From assembly GCA_913063375.1 (NCBI GenBank), contig CAJXXR010000009.1, positions 1 to 64,000 of the forward strand: a stretch of DNA of 64,000 bases, in the 5' to 3' direction. The stretch's first letter is position 1. Each line of letters opens with the position of its first letter. The DNA is from an uncultured Flavobacteriales bacterium (GTDB lineage: Bacteria; Bacteroidota; Bacteroidia; Flavobacteriales; CAJXXR01). The notes beneath the pieces were generated by a model, which was given only the letters and a program-made list of their open reading frames with translations, made no database searches and was not told the origin of the DNA. A program made the translations under genes and the position numbers. Shown piece by piece: positions 34,534 to 42,491 of the stretch.

Positions 34534-34974
34534 TTATAAATGGGAACATACCCCGCTGCCGCGAGCAAGGTAGGTGCTGTGAGCATATTCCTTTCCTATG
34601 AGTCGTTTCATTCTGTCATTGTGTGTGGAGAAGACCTATAGTACAGTATTTTTAATCTTTGCTGGTACTCCGAGGTATTGGTCATAGATATCCTGAGCTG
34701 AAAGATCTTCTTCTTGTACCTGTAGAAACAAAAAAGCCTGATTAAGTTTGGTCTCAATCAGGCTTAGCTGGGTGTTGGTTTGTATGTTCTTTTCTGAACT
34801 GGGAGTGGCTCTCTGCTTATCTGAGTTCCAATCATCAGGTGAGATGAAGTTCCCTGTGGCAAATTCCTTCCTAGAAGAGGTATAGGTCATTCTGCACCTA
34901 ATAGGGCATAAGCCTTGCTTGTTCATCCTACTTTTTTTCAAGTAGAACAAAGTGAATAGTTGTTTGGTTTTCAT
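34534..34974 (-). pseudogene. Truncated tyrosine recombinase (integrase) with a nonsense codon
   Basis: From the ATG at 34974: MKTKQLFTLFYLKKSRMNKQ, then GLCPIRCRMT and EFATGNFISPDDWNSDKQ, the arm-binding domain of Bacteroidota tyrosine integrases. An in-frame TAG at 34636-34638 interrupts it. The same frame then continues with VFSTHNDRMKRLIGKEYAHS, the start of the core-binding domain, and stops at 34534. The whole catalytic domain (R...HxxR...Y) is gone. The relic lies beside a copy of the tRNA-Asn terminator flank (35107), so it is probably the old integrase of an element inserted at that tRNA. Confidence 0.82.
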
Positions 34975-35106
34975 GTGTAGGTAGTGTTGCTGAGTTGAAG
35001 TATGTAACCCTCCATGTAATCCTTGAGAGGTCAATTTAGGGTGTATGTTACGAATTGTAGGAAAGTGGATGAAAGGAGGAGAAATGAGCTGTAAGCTCAG
35101 TATTTA

Positions 35107-35160
35107 CAAGACACAAAAAAAGCCGTTCCCGAAGCTTTGGGAACGGCTTTTTAAAAGCTC
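35107..35160. repeat. tRNA-Asn 3'-flank copy with strong terminator
   Basis: CAAGACACAAAAAAAGCCG (35107-35125) is identical over 19 bases to 37510-37528, the terminator side of tRNA-Asn. The hairpin itself differs (AAAAAAAGCCGTTCCC / GGGAACGGCTTTTT, 35115-35152) and is a near-perfect bidirectional terminator. The following TTTTTAAAAGCTC is shared with relic B (30348-30360). It is probably an attachment-site remnant. Confidence 0.65.
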
Positions 35161-35273
35161 TTTTTATAGTCCGTGAACTCGATAATTATTGAATGTTCTT
35201 GGAACTAGTCAAATGCAAATTATAGCAAGGGTGTAGTTGTAAAGTACACCAACTGAGGCAGGATATGATATAT

Positions 35274-37328
35274 TTATTCCTGAACAATCAATTTGTAATT
35301 CTTTCTGATGCTATTGGAATATACTTCGAGTATATAAATACCTGGTTTTGCATCAAACACTAATTTGTGATACTTAGACTTTATATTTGGTATTTCCAGA
35401 ATAGTTTCTCCAGCGAGGTTGTATAATTTTATTTGAGTGCCTGAATCATTGAGATTATTCAGTTCAAGAATTCCAGATGTTGGATTGGGACTTACTGAAA
35501 TCTCTGTAGTATAGAATTCGTCGGTTAGCCCAATTGAACTGATCGTGTAGCAACCTGAAGTGTCTATGCATCCATTTTGTGTTATCTCAACGGCATAATT
35601 GCCACTTTGAGTAGGTGTAAAAAATTGGTTTTCCTCATTTGGAATGGCAGCATAATTATTTGAGCAATCTAACCATTGAAATTGTGCTGAATCTATGACT
35701 GCAAATAAAGTGGTGTCATTTGAAACAACTGAATCATTGAGAGTCTCGATTGTTAAATTTAGATTTACAATAGAATCACAGTTGAAGTCGGATCCGTTTT
35801 GTATTGCAAAGGATGTAATTGTACTTTCCGTATAAGTAATACCATTAGTCCAAGTATAGGAGTTACATGCAGTAATGACGTCAGTGTTAATGCTTGATTG
35901 GTATTGATCAAGTTTCATTAGAAGTAATTCCCAATCCCCATTGGCCGATATTAAATATTCATCGGAGCCTGTAAAAGCATCCATGGTGTCAACTAAAGTA
36001 CCAGAAATGGTAATGTTATCCGCGTCATCAATGATAATATTGCTTCCATAGCTAAAATTAGTGCTGGGAAAAGTGTTTACCCAAATAAATTGCCCCATGC
36101 TGTCTAGCTTTTGAATAAAGAAATCTTCCATGACAGAGCATATTGCTTCATGAACGTTTGGACCAGGGTCAAAGTCAACAGTATCCCTAAATTCCCCCAA
36201 AACGTACAGATCTCCATTGGAGTCTACATTGATGTCGTAGTTCCGTTCATAAAGTTCTCCCCCAGTTGAAGTGGCCCATTTGAAATCTCCGTTAGTATTG
36301 TATTTCAAGACATAGAAATCCTCTTGTCCGTTTGATGCAAATTGATATGTGCTGTCGGTGTAATTAAACCCTACAGTATCTTCAAACAACCCGGTTAAGT
36401 AAATGTTCTCATTATCATCGATGACTAAATTACTAACATTTATTCTGGCAGTTGAGCTTGGCTTTACATCTTTAACCCAAATAAAATTCCCTAGACTGTC
36501 TAGTTTTTGAATGAAAATATCAGAATATCCACTGCTTAAAACGGTACTGATTCCAGAGCCCATATTGAGATCCTGGTTGTTATGAAATTGACCGGCGATG
36601 ATGATTTCATTTGCGGCATTGGTGGCGATATTATGTATGTTGGCCCATGCTGATGGATTATCAATATATTTGGCAAAATCAAAATCCCCATTTGAGTTCA
36701 ACTTCATTAGATAAGAGAATTGACCATTTCCATTTACTATAAAAGTTCCAGAATTTGGGTTTAGGTCTACCGTACCGGAACCCTTTCCAGTTATAAAGAT
36801 ATCATCATTTTCACTGACGAATAAATCTGATGACTGGGATGAAAAGCTTCCTCCAATTTTCTTAACCCAAATGAAATTTCCATCTGAATTTAGCTTTAAG
36901 AGGAAAGCGCCATTAGATCCGCTGGAAATCAATTCAAATGTTGAAGTATCGGGATCAAAATCAACAGTGTCACTGAATTTACCAAGAACATATAGGTTAT
37001 TTTGACTATCTGACTGGACTCTATATCCCAGGTCTTCGTTGATACTACCAAAAGAATGCGCCCATAAATGATTTCCTAAACTGTCCCATTTTTCGACGTA
37101 AATGTCATTGTACCCGTTAGATGTCAAGATATTTGTTGCTAAACATGGAGCGAAGTCGGCAGTACCAGAAAAGTAACCAACAGTATAAATGTTTCCTTCA
37201 GTATCCAATGTGTGGTCCATATTTAAGACATGAAGTGTTCCTCCTACTGATTTGACCCAGGCCGGATTTATGTCTTGTGCATAAAGACTGATATTTATTA
37301 ATATCGCAAGGATTCTAATTACTTTCAT
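35274..37328 (-). CDS. T9SS-exported DFDP-repeat (SBBP-like) surface protein
   Basis: 684 residues from the ATG at 37328 (MKVIRILAILINISLYAQ, signal peptide); a longer frame upstream lacks a sensible N-terminus. About eight blades follow with DFDPD/DFDPG loops, NNLYVLGKF strands and GNFIWVKKIGG strands, paralogous to the genes at 8181 and 10935. A Ser/Thr-rich linker (about 490-600, ITACNSYTWTNGITYTES, QNGCIDTSGCYTI) precedes a type A T9SS tail (ISVSPNPTSGILELNNL ... GIYILEVYSNSIRKNYKLIV). It lies between two copies of the tRNA-Asn flank, so it may have arrived with an element. Confidence 0.85.
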   Translation of the reverse strand: MKVIRILAILINISLYAQDINPAWVKSVGGTLHVLNMDHTLDTEGNIYTVGYFSGTADFAPCLATNILTSNGYNDIYVEKWDSLGNHLWAHSFGSINEDLGYRVQSDSQNNLYVLGKFSDTVDFDPDTSTFELISSGSNGAFLLKLNSDGNFIWVKKIGGSFSSQSSDLFVSENDDIFITGKGSGTVDLNPNSGTFIVNGNGQFSYLMKLNSNGDFDFAKYIDNPSAWANIHNIATNAANEIIIAGQFHNNQDLNMGSGISTVLSSGYSDIFIQKLDSLGNFIWVKDVKPSSTARINVSNLVIDDNENIYLTGLFEDTVGFNYTDSTYQFASNGQEDFYVLKYNTNGDFKWATSTGGELYERNYDINVDSNGDLYVLGEFRDTVDFDPGPNVHEAICSVMEDFFIQKLDSMGQFIWVNTFPSTNFSYGSNIIIDDADNITISGTLVDTMDAFTGSDEYLISANGDWELLLMKLDQYQSSINTDVITACNSYTWTNGITYTESTITSFAIQNGSDFNCDSIVNLNLTIETLNDSVVSNDTTLFAVIDSAQFQWLDCSNNYAAIPNEENQFFTPTQSGNYAVEITQNGCIDTSGCYTISSIGLTDEFYTTEISVSPNPTSGILELNNLNDSGTQIKLYNLAGETILEIPNIKSKYHKLVFDAKPGIYILEVYSNSIRKNYKLIVQE

Positions 37329-37516
37329 TAGTGATGTATTAATATTAGTTGATAGTTGCAAATATCGTTTATTCCAGATTTTTAAATCAAATATATGGAG
37401 CGTTTTGTTTTCAAAATTTGAATTATTTATGGTTGTCATCCATCTATTCTCGCTACTGGGAGTATGCTGCTCGTGGTTTGGAAGTATTTTCATCAAAACT
37501 AAAAAAAAACAAGACA

Positions 37517-37544
37517 CAAAAAAAGCCGCTACTTGCGTAACGGC
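37517..37544 (-). terminator. Terminator of tRNA-Asn
   Basis: On the minus strand GCCGTTAC, loop GCAA, GTAGCGGC (37525-37544) pairs fully with one G-U and is followed by seven T. It begins 10 bases after the tRNA 3' end. Confidence 0.85.
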
Positions 37545-37553
37545 TTCTCTGGG

Positions 37554-37627
37554 CTCCCCCTCAAGGACTCGAACCTTGGACCCTCTGATTAACAGTCAGA
37601 TGCTCTAACCAACTGAGCTAAGGAGGA
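37554..37627 (-). tRNA. tRNA-Asn (anticodon GUU)
   Basis: The minus strand folds into a full cloverleaf: acceptor TCCTCCT / AGGGGGA with one G-U, D-arm TTAGCTCAGTTGGTTAGAGC, anticodon stem TCTGA/TCAGA with loop CTGTTAA (anticodon GTT), and T-arm CAAGG-TTCGAGT-CCTTG. The discriminator is G and no CCA is encoded. Degenerate copies at 26209, 30317 and 35107 show that the locus has repeatedly served as an integration target. Confidence 0.96.
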
Positions 37628-37676
37628 ATGCTCTGTTCTCTAGAAATAAGGTGTTCCTTACTGCTCTAAAGCGATG

Positions 37677-37708
37677 CAAATCTAAGAAAAAAAGCTTTTT
37701 CAAAACAA
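37677..37708 (-). promoter_or_regulatory. tRNA-Asn promoter
   Basis: TAGATTTG (37677-37684) is an exact TAnnTTTG -7 box on the minus strand. TTG (37706-37708) lies 21 bases upstream, with TTTTG (37701-37705) adjacent, near the Bacteroidota -33 spacing. The start point would be about 40 bases before the tRNA, across a small TAAGG/CCTTA hairpin. Confidence 0.6.
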
Positions 37709-37880
37709 GTAAAATCAGAAAAAAAACTGAATAATTTTTTACTGAAACCCTATCTCTCTGAAAATGACCAAGTATGAGGTGATTAATGTAACAATGATTT
37801 AATTGTTAAATGAGAAAAGAGTCAAAGATTCCTATCTTGCGGGGACTCCGAGTATATTTTAAATTGGAAAAAAGATAATC

Positions 37881-38390
37881 ATGGCTTCACAGCTTCAGCG
37901 AATCAAAGAATTAATTACGGCTTATGAAGAATTTCTGGAGGGGCAGCCAGAAGAGGATTCTATTGCTGCATTTTTGAATCAGTCTGGTGGGAAGGAGGTA
38001 GATGTCAATATGGGCTCTCTAGGGAGAGATAACGCCATGGACTACCTACGGAGTCAGAATAGGCAGTCTTTGCGTGTAAAGAGAGCGTTAAAGCCCCTTG
38101 TGCAGGTTTCTCCCTTCAGTAGTCTAGATGATTATTATTTATTGCTGGAAATCCAAGAAAATCCAAGTATGCTAAAAAAGGAGCTGATAGGATTAGTAGG
38201 CTTAGAATACTCCACAGGAGTGGAAGTCATCTTACGGCTTAAGAAGCGATCTATAGTAAAAGAGTCACTTGCGCCTGGAGATAAGCGGGCAAGAATTGTG
38301 CAGTTAACCGCTAAAGGATCTTCAGCGGTACTTGCATTTACGGCAGAGTTTGAAAAAATTGCTTCAGATCTTATTTCTTCTTTGAGATAA
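37881..38390 (+). CDS. MarR-like winged-helix transcriptional regulator
   Basis: 169 residues. The central part (LDDYYLLLEIQENPSMLKKELIGLVGLEYSTGVEVILRLKKRSIV, about 81-125) is a MarR-type winged helix-turn-helix, followed by the wing SLAPGDKRARIVQLTAKG and a C-terminal dimerisation helix. MarR proteins are repressors released by small ligands; the ligand and target are unknown. The N-terminal helix is longer than usual and contains an acidic stretch (EGQPEEDS). The 3' end overlaps the convergent ispD gene by 20 bp. Confidence 0.85.
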   Translation: MASQLQRIKELITAYEEFLEGQPEEDSIAAFLNQSGGKEVDVNMGSLGRDNAMDYLRSQNRQSLRVKRALKPLVQVSPFSSLDDYYLLLEIQENPSMLKKELIGLVGLEYSTGVEVILRLKKRSIVKESLAPGDKRARIVQLTAKGSSAVLAFTAEFEKIASDLISSLR

Positions 38391-39054
38391 TATATTCGGC
38401 AAATTCTAAATCTTCAGGGCTGGTAATTTTAAAGTTCAATTCATTCCCTTTAAATAGCTCTATTTTTTCACCCATCTTTTCTACCACGGAGGCATCGTCT
38501 GTAAAGCTTTCCGAAAAATCTTGTTTGTAGGCGTTCAATAAGGTATTTGCATCAAAAACTTGTGGAGTCTGAACATGAAGGATTGTGTTCCTGTCTACCG
38601 ATTTGGAATAGCTTTCTGCGGGCTCAAATACACGAATTGAATCTTTAGATGGAATAACAGGTATCGCAGCGTGTCCACCATTTATACAATCGAAACCTCT
38701 TCGAATAAGATCGCTGGAGATAAAAGGACGCACACCGTCATGAACTGCAATTTTTTCACATTTTGGAGAAACAGCCTTCAAAGCATTTTTAACAGAATAA
38801 AAACGTTCTGTACCCCCTTTTACTACTTGAACCTTATTGGCATAAGGCCAAGAGGTTGTAAGTTCTTTCCAGTAGTCCATCTGGTCTTCTGGAAGGGCTA
38901 GGATAACTTGCATTTCTGGGTCAAAGTGGATGAAGTTTTCCAAAGTTCTCAATAGAATGGCTTTTCCACCTATTTCGAGAAATTGTTTAGGAATGCTGGC
39001 TCCCATTCTTTGACCGCTTCCTCCTGCTACTACTATTACGGTTTTTTTGTTCAT
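38371..39054 (-). CDS. ispD: 2-C-methyl-D-erythritol 4-phosphate cytidylyltransferase
   Basis: 227 residues. IspD transfers CMP to methylerythritol phosphate in the non-mevalonate isoprenoid pathway; dxs of the same pathway lies at 56234. The CTP-binding loop VVAGGSGQRMGASIPKQFLE (residues 8-27) includes the conserved Arg and Lys, and VHDGVRPFIS and RNTILHVQTPQVF are typical family blocks, ending with DDASVVEKMG and FKITSPEDLEFAE. The length and motifs are complete. The ATG start is unambiguous. It is transcribed toward MarR, with overlapping 3' ends. Confidence 0.96.
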   Translation of the reverse strand: MNKKTVIVVAGGSGQRMGASIPKQFLEIGGKAILLRTLENFIHFDPEMQVILALPEDQMDYWKELTTSWPYANKVQVVKGGTERFYSVKNALKAVSPKCEKIAVHDGVRPFISSDLIRRGFDCINGGHAAIPVIPSKDSIRVFEPAESYSKSVDRNTILHVQTPQVFDANTLLNAYKQDFSESFTDDASVVEKMGEKIELFKGNELNFKITSPEDLEFAEYIISKKK

Positions 39055-39104
39055 ATTCCTTTTGTATTAGATTTACTCAAATATTCTAGGTTTGACTGAA
39101 TAAT

Positions 39105-41510
39105 TTAATGAGGGTTTGGTAAAGATTTCGATTCTTTTTTTATTAATTCCATAATTTGATCGATGTTCATTCCAGATTCATTCTGGTTGTATAGAACATC
39201 AATTCTTAAGGCTTTCAATCCTGAAATTCCTTGAAGGTCCTCCAGGTCTAAATCCTCCAGGTTTTTACCCAAATAATTCATCGATTGCAAAAATTCAATA
39301 TATCTTTTGTATTCCGTGGCATCCTTGTCTTGAGAGTATACAATGACTAATTTTCCTGGTTGGGTAATCCTTTCTTTAGTATCTTTTATAAAAGCCTTGT
39401 CAATTCGTTTTTTTAAGATTTCATACCGGATATTATAAGCACCATCTACATCAAATTGCTTTTCATCCATTCTGAATTTTATGGCTAAATCGTTGCTATG
39501 TACTAAAATCAAAGAAGCGATCTCCAAAGGATAGTGCATCTCACTTTTTAAGTTGTGTGCGATGTTTTCCAACTGACACATTAACTGAAGTTGCCACAAC
39601 CTTAGATTGTACAAATAGAGCGGTTTGAATTCCCTATTTTTCACCAATGATTGACCGATATACATATTGAATTCAATTCCGTCCGTTTTGAAGCGTTCGA
39701 AATAATGTGGAAACATATCTTGAGCTAACTCCTGCTCTTTATCAATATGTTGAGCCATTCTTTCGTTGAGAAGGGTCACACTATCTTCATAGTCCTTCCG
39801 CTTTTTATAGACAACTTCTAGATTTTCATCTATCTGAGCCATATAGTTGTTCACCGCCTCTTCTAAGGATGGGCTAATGGCCTTTATGTGTTGAAAAACA
39901 GGGTATACATCACGTTTGAAGAATTCAGTAATGCCAATTTCGTCACCGGTTTTTAAGCCTTTTTTTATAGTTTGGTAGTATTGGTCAATTCTAAAATTGA
40001 GCTCACTATAAATAGGTAAGTTCTCAATTTTAAGGGCTTTAGACATTACCATTTTTGCCTCGGATAGCTGATGACTGAGATCCGACTGAATGGAATTGTT
40101 CCTTGCCATTGAGGAACCCTTAATATCGCATTGCCCATATAGTGGATAGACCTTTTTGAAAACGATATCTTCTAGTTGGTTTATTTTCCCTTTTTCCATT
40201 AATTGGCCAGAATAGCGTTCTACAGCGTCATAGAAACGCCACTTTACACTAGGGTGAATTGCCGTGTAATTTTCCTGGATAATGGATTCCAGATTTGTCG
40301 CATATTCTTTGAATACTCTTTGAATGGAGACCGTGAAAACAGGGATAACATCCTTAAGTTTATTTGCGTTTAGAGAATTCAGGTCGAACTTATTGGTGGA
40401 AACCAATTCTAATATGCCAATGAAATCATCATTAATAGGTATTGGGACAAGGATAAAACTTTCTATCTTATTACTTTTTAAGCTTTTGTATAAGTTGTTG
40501 AAGTTGGTATGCTCTCCATAGCGTTCTATATCAGAAACTGCTAAAAAATTATGTTGGTCTACTACTTTTTGATTGATGCCCTCACAGACCATATTATTAC
40601 AGTCTAGGTATTCATCACAGGAAAGAATAAAGCTTGTTCCCGCTTTGTATTTTGGAATCTCAAATTTTTTCTCATTCAAATTGAATTTAGAAAAACCGAG
40701 TTTTAAATTTGGCAAACCAAAAAGCTTAACTAGGTTTTTTTCCAACTTTAATTGAGCATCTCCACCTATAGACAATAGATCCTCTTTTATGGACGATAAG
40801 ATTTCGTCGGAAGTAACGTCAAATAGGTTTAGAATACCAAAACCTTTAAAAATATAACTATTGGGAGGAAATTTTTCTTTCCACAACTCCAATTTATCCG
40901 GTTGGTCGAAGTTGTCTATTAAAATTTTAATATCGTCTTCTGAGATGTCTGGAGCCAGATCTGTTTTAATTATTTCAGAAAAATCACTGTTAAACATCAC
41001 TCTATAATGATTCATCCCGCCTGTTTTTTGATTTGGAATATCAAAGAAGAACGGTCGTTTAAAGTCAATTTTTATATCGTAATAGAAGGCTAGAATAAAC
41101 GTACAAGCCATTACATAGAAACTGGAATCGTCAATGTTTCTGATTTGAAAATCATAATCGGTACCGGCATTTTCAAGAATGCGTTCAAACCGTCTAGAAA
41201 ATTTAAACGTGGTGAAGTTGAAAGGGACACTGACCGCTTTGATTTCATTTTCTTGAAGTGCTTCAGGAAATATAAAGTCCATCAGATAGTCGATTTCCTT
41301 ATTGTAGTCGTCTAGTTTTGAAAAATCAGAAAACCCCTCTCTTAATATCGAATGTTGAGCATATTTTTCCAACAATTCAATGGAAGAGCTTTGCAGTGGA
41401 CTATTCGAGTTTTTAGCTTGCTTTTCAATCTGTTTAAAAACACCATCGAAACTTATTTGCAATTCAAATGGCAGCTCACTATTGGTATTACTAGAAGGGA
41501 TTATTTTCAT
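39105..41510 (-). CDS. Large GAF-domain protein, unknown function
   Basis: 801 residues, soluble. The N-terminal about 280 residues have no recognised domain. Residues about 300-410 (INQKVVDQHNFLAVSDIERY ... ESFILVPIPINDDFIGILEL) fit a GAF sensor domain. The rest is helical with coiled-coil-prone stretches (YKKRKDYEDSVTLLNERMAQ) and a C-terminal segment ending LRIDVLYNQNESGMNIDQIM. No kinase or cyclase domain is attached, so it may sense a ligand and act through protein contact. It is separated from ispD by 50 bp and could be its operon leader. Confidence 0.6.
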   Translation of the reverse strand: MKIIPSSNTNSELPFELQISFDGVFKQIEKQAKNSNSPLQSSSIELLEKYAQHSILREGFSDFSKLDDYNKEIDYLMDFIFPEALQENEIKAVSVPFNFTTFKFSRRFERILENAGTDYDFQIRNIDDSSFYVMACTFILAFYYDIKIDFKRPFFFDIPNQKTGGMNHYRVMFNSDFSEIIKTDLAPDISEDDIKILIDNFDQPDKLELWKEKFPPNSYIFKGFGILNLFDVTSDEILSSIKEDLLSIGGDAQLKLEKNLVKLFGLPNLKLGFSKFNLNEKKFEIPKYKAGTSFILSCDEYLDCNNMVCEGINQKVVDQHNFLAVSDIERYGEHTNFNNLYKSLKSNKIESFILVPIPINDDFIGILELVSTNKFDLNSLNANKLKDVIPVFTVSIQRVFKEYATNLESIIQENYTAIHPSVKWRFYDAVERYSGQLMEKGKINQLEDIVFKKVYPLYGQCDIKGSSMARNNSIQSDLSHQLSEAKMVMSKALKIENLPIYSELNFRIDQYYQTIKKGLKTGDEIGITEFFKRDVYPVFQHIKAISPSLEEAVNNYMAQIDENLEVVYKKRKDYEDSVTLLNERMAQHIDKEQELAQDMFPHYFERFKTDGIEFNMYIGQSLVKNREFKPLYLYNLRLWQLQLMCQLENIAHNLKSEMHYPLEIASLILVHSNDLAIKFRMDEKQFDVDGAYNIRYEILKKRIDKAFIKDTKERITQPGKLVIVYSQDKDATEYKRYIEFLQSMNYLGKNLEDLDLEDLQGISGLKALRIDVLYNQNESGMNIDQIMELIKKESKSLPNPH

Positions 41511-41752
41511 GGTTCATTGGTTATCTGATCGCTTACAATAGAAGCTAAAAGCACTACAGCCCTATTAAGATACAAAAATTTAAATAGGCATTTTTCAATT
41601 GGGCAAACAAATTTAACCAAAAAAATGTCTGATTGTTTATTTATGTTCCATGCCTATATTAAAAATGGTGAATTATTAACGAAATATCTTAAATGGGGTA
41701 CAAGACCATAGAATCTATTATATTTGGCTATCCTTTTAATTCATGATAGAGC

Positions 41753-42490
41753 ATGCCTGAGAATTTTTATTCCATTATTATCCCCTGTTACAATGAGTCT
41801 GAGCGACTAGCTCAGGAGGTGTTTTATAATTTTGTTGAGAAGCACCCTGAGGTGGATATTTTCTTTGCGAATGATGGGAGTTCAGATGACACTAAATTAG
41901 TTCTTGAAAGGCTATGTTCGCAGCATTCACAGCTGTTTTTATTAGACTATCCAGAGAATCAAGGAAAGGGAGAAGTCATTCGGCAATCAGCAAAGCATAT
42001 TGTTGAGAAAGAGCGTAAAGAATATCAATGGATTGGATTTTTGGATGCAGATTTAGCTACTCCACTAGAGGAAATGATGCGTTTGCTAGATTCTCAATCA
42101 ATGGAAATCCAGCTTTTGATGGGGACAAGATTTGCTAGGATGGGGTCGGAAATCCAGCGTAAATGGTATAGACATTACCCTGGCAGAATCATCGCTACCA
42201 TTATCAGTCTATTGTTAGGATTGGCAGTCTACGATACCCAATGTGGTGCTAAATGGATTAGAAGAGGTTTTATAGAATCAGATTTTGAAGAGCCTTTTAT
42301 AACCCCTTGGCTATTTGATGTTGAAATGATCAAACGCTTGGTTAAGAAAAATGGTGTAGTAAGTGCAAAAAAGCAAATTTTGGAGATACCACTAAATACA
42401 TGGGTGGAAATGGGAGGATCCAAAATTACGTTACTTGATTTTCTGAAGACACCAATAGAGTTGGTGAAAATATATTTTCACTACCGTTAG
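41753..42490 (+). CDS. GT2 glycosyltransferase, dolichyl-phosphate glucosyltransferase-like
   Basis: 245 residues. GT-A fold family 2: YSIIIPCYNESERL at the start, FANDGSSDDT, then the DxD-type FLDADLATPLEEM (about residues 94-106), MGTRFARMGS and TQCGAKWIRR. This resembles ALG5/DPM1-like polyprenyl-phosphate glycosyltransferases, which charge a lipid carrier from a nucleotide sugar. There are no membrane helices beyond a hydrophobic segment near 145-155. A membrane glycosyltransferase that may use such donors lies at 45775-47307. The start ATG is clear. Confidence 0.85.
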   Translation: MPENFYSIIIPCYNESERLAQEVFYNFVEKHPEVDIFFANDGSSDDTKLVLERLCSQHSQLFLLDYPENQGKGEVIRQSAKHIVEKERKEYQWIGFLDADLATPLEEMMRLLDSQSMEIQLLMGTRFARMGSEIQRKWYRHYPGRIIATIISLLLGLAVYDTQCGAKWIRRGFIESDFEEPFITPWLFDVEMIKRLVKKNGVVSAKKQILEIPLNTWVEMGGSKITLLDFLKTPIELVKIYFHYR

Positions 42491-42491
42491 T

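Noticed and set aside
37349-37608. Rightward frames overlapping the tRNA-Asn locus
   Set aside because: They cover the tRNA, its terminator and A-rich spacer and cannot be real genes.
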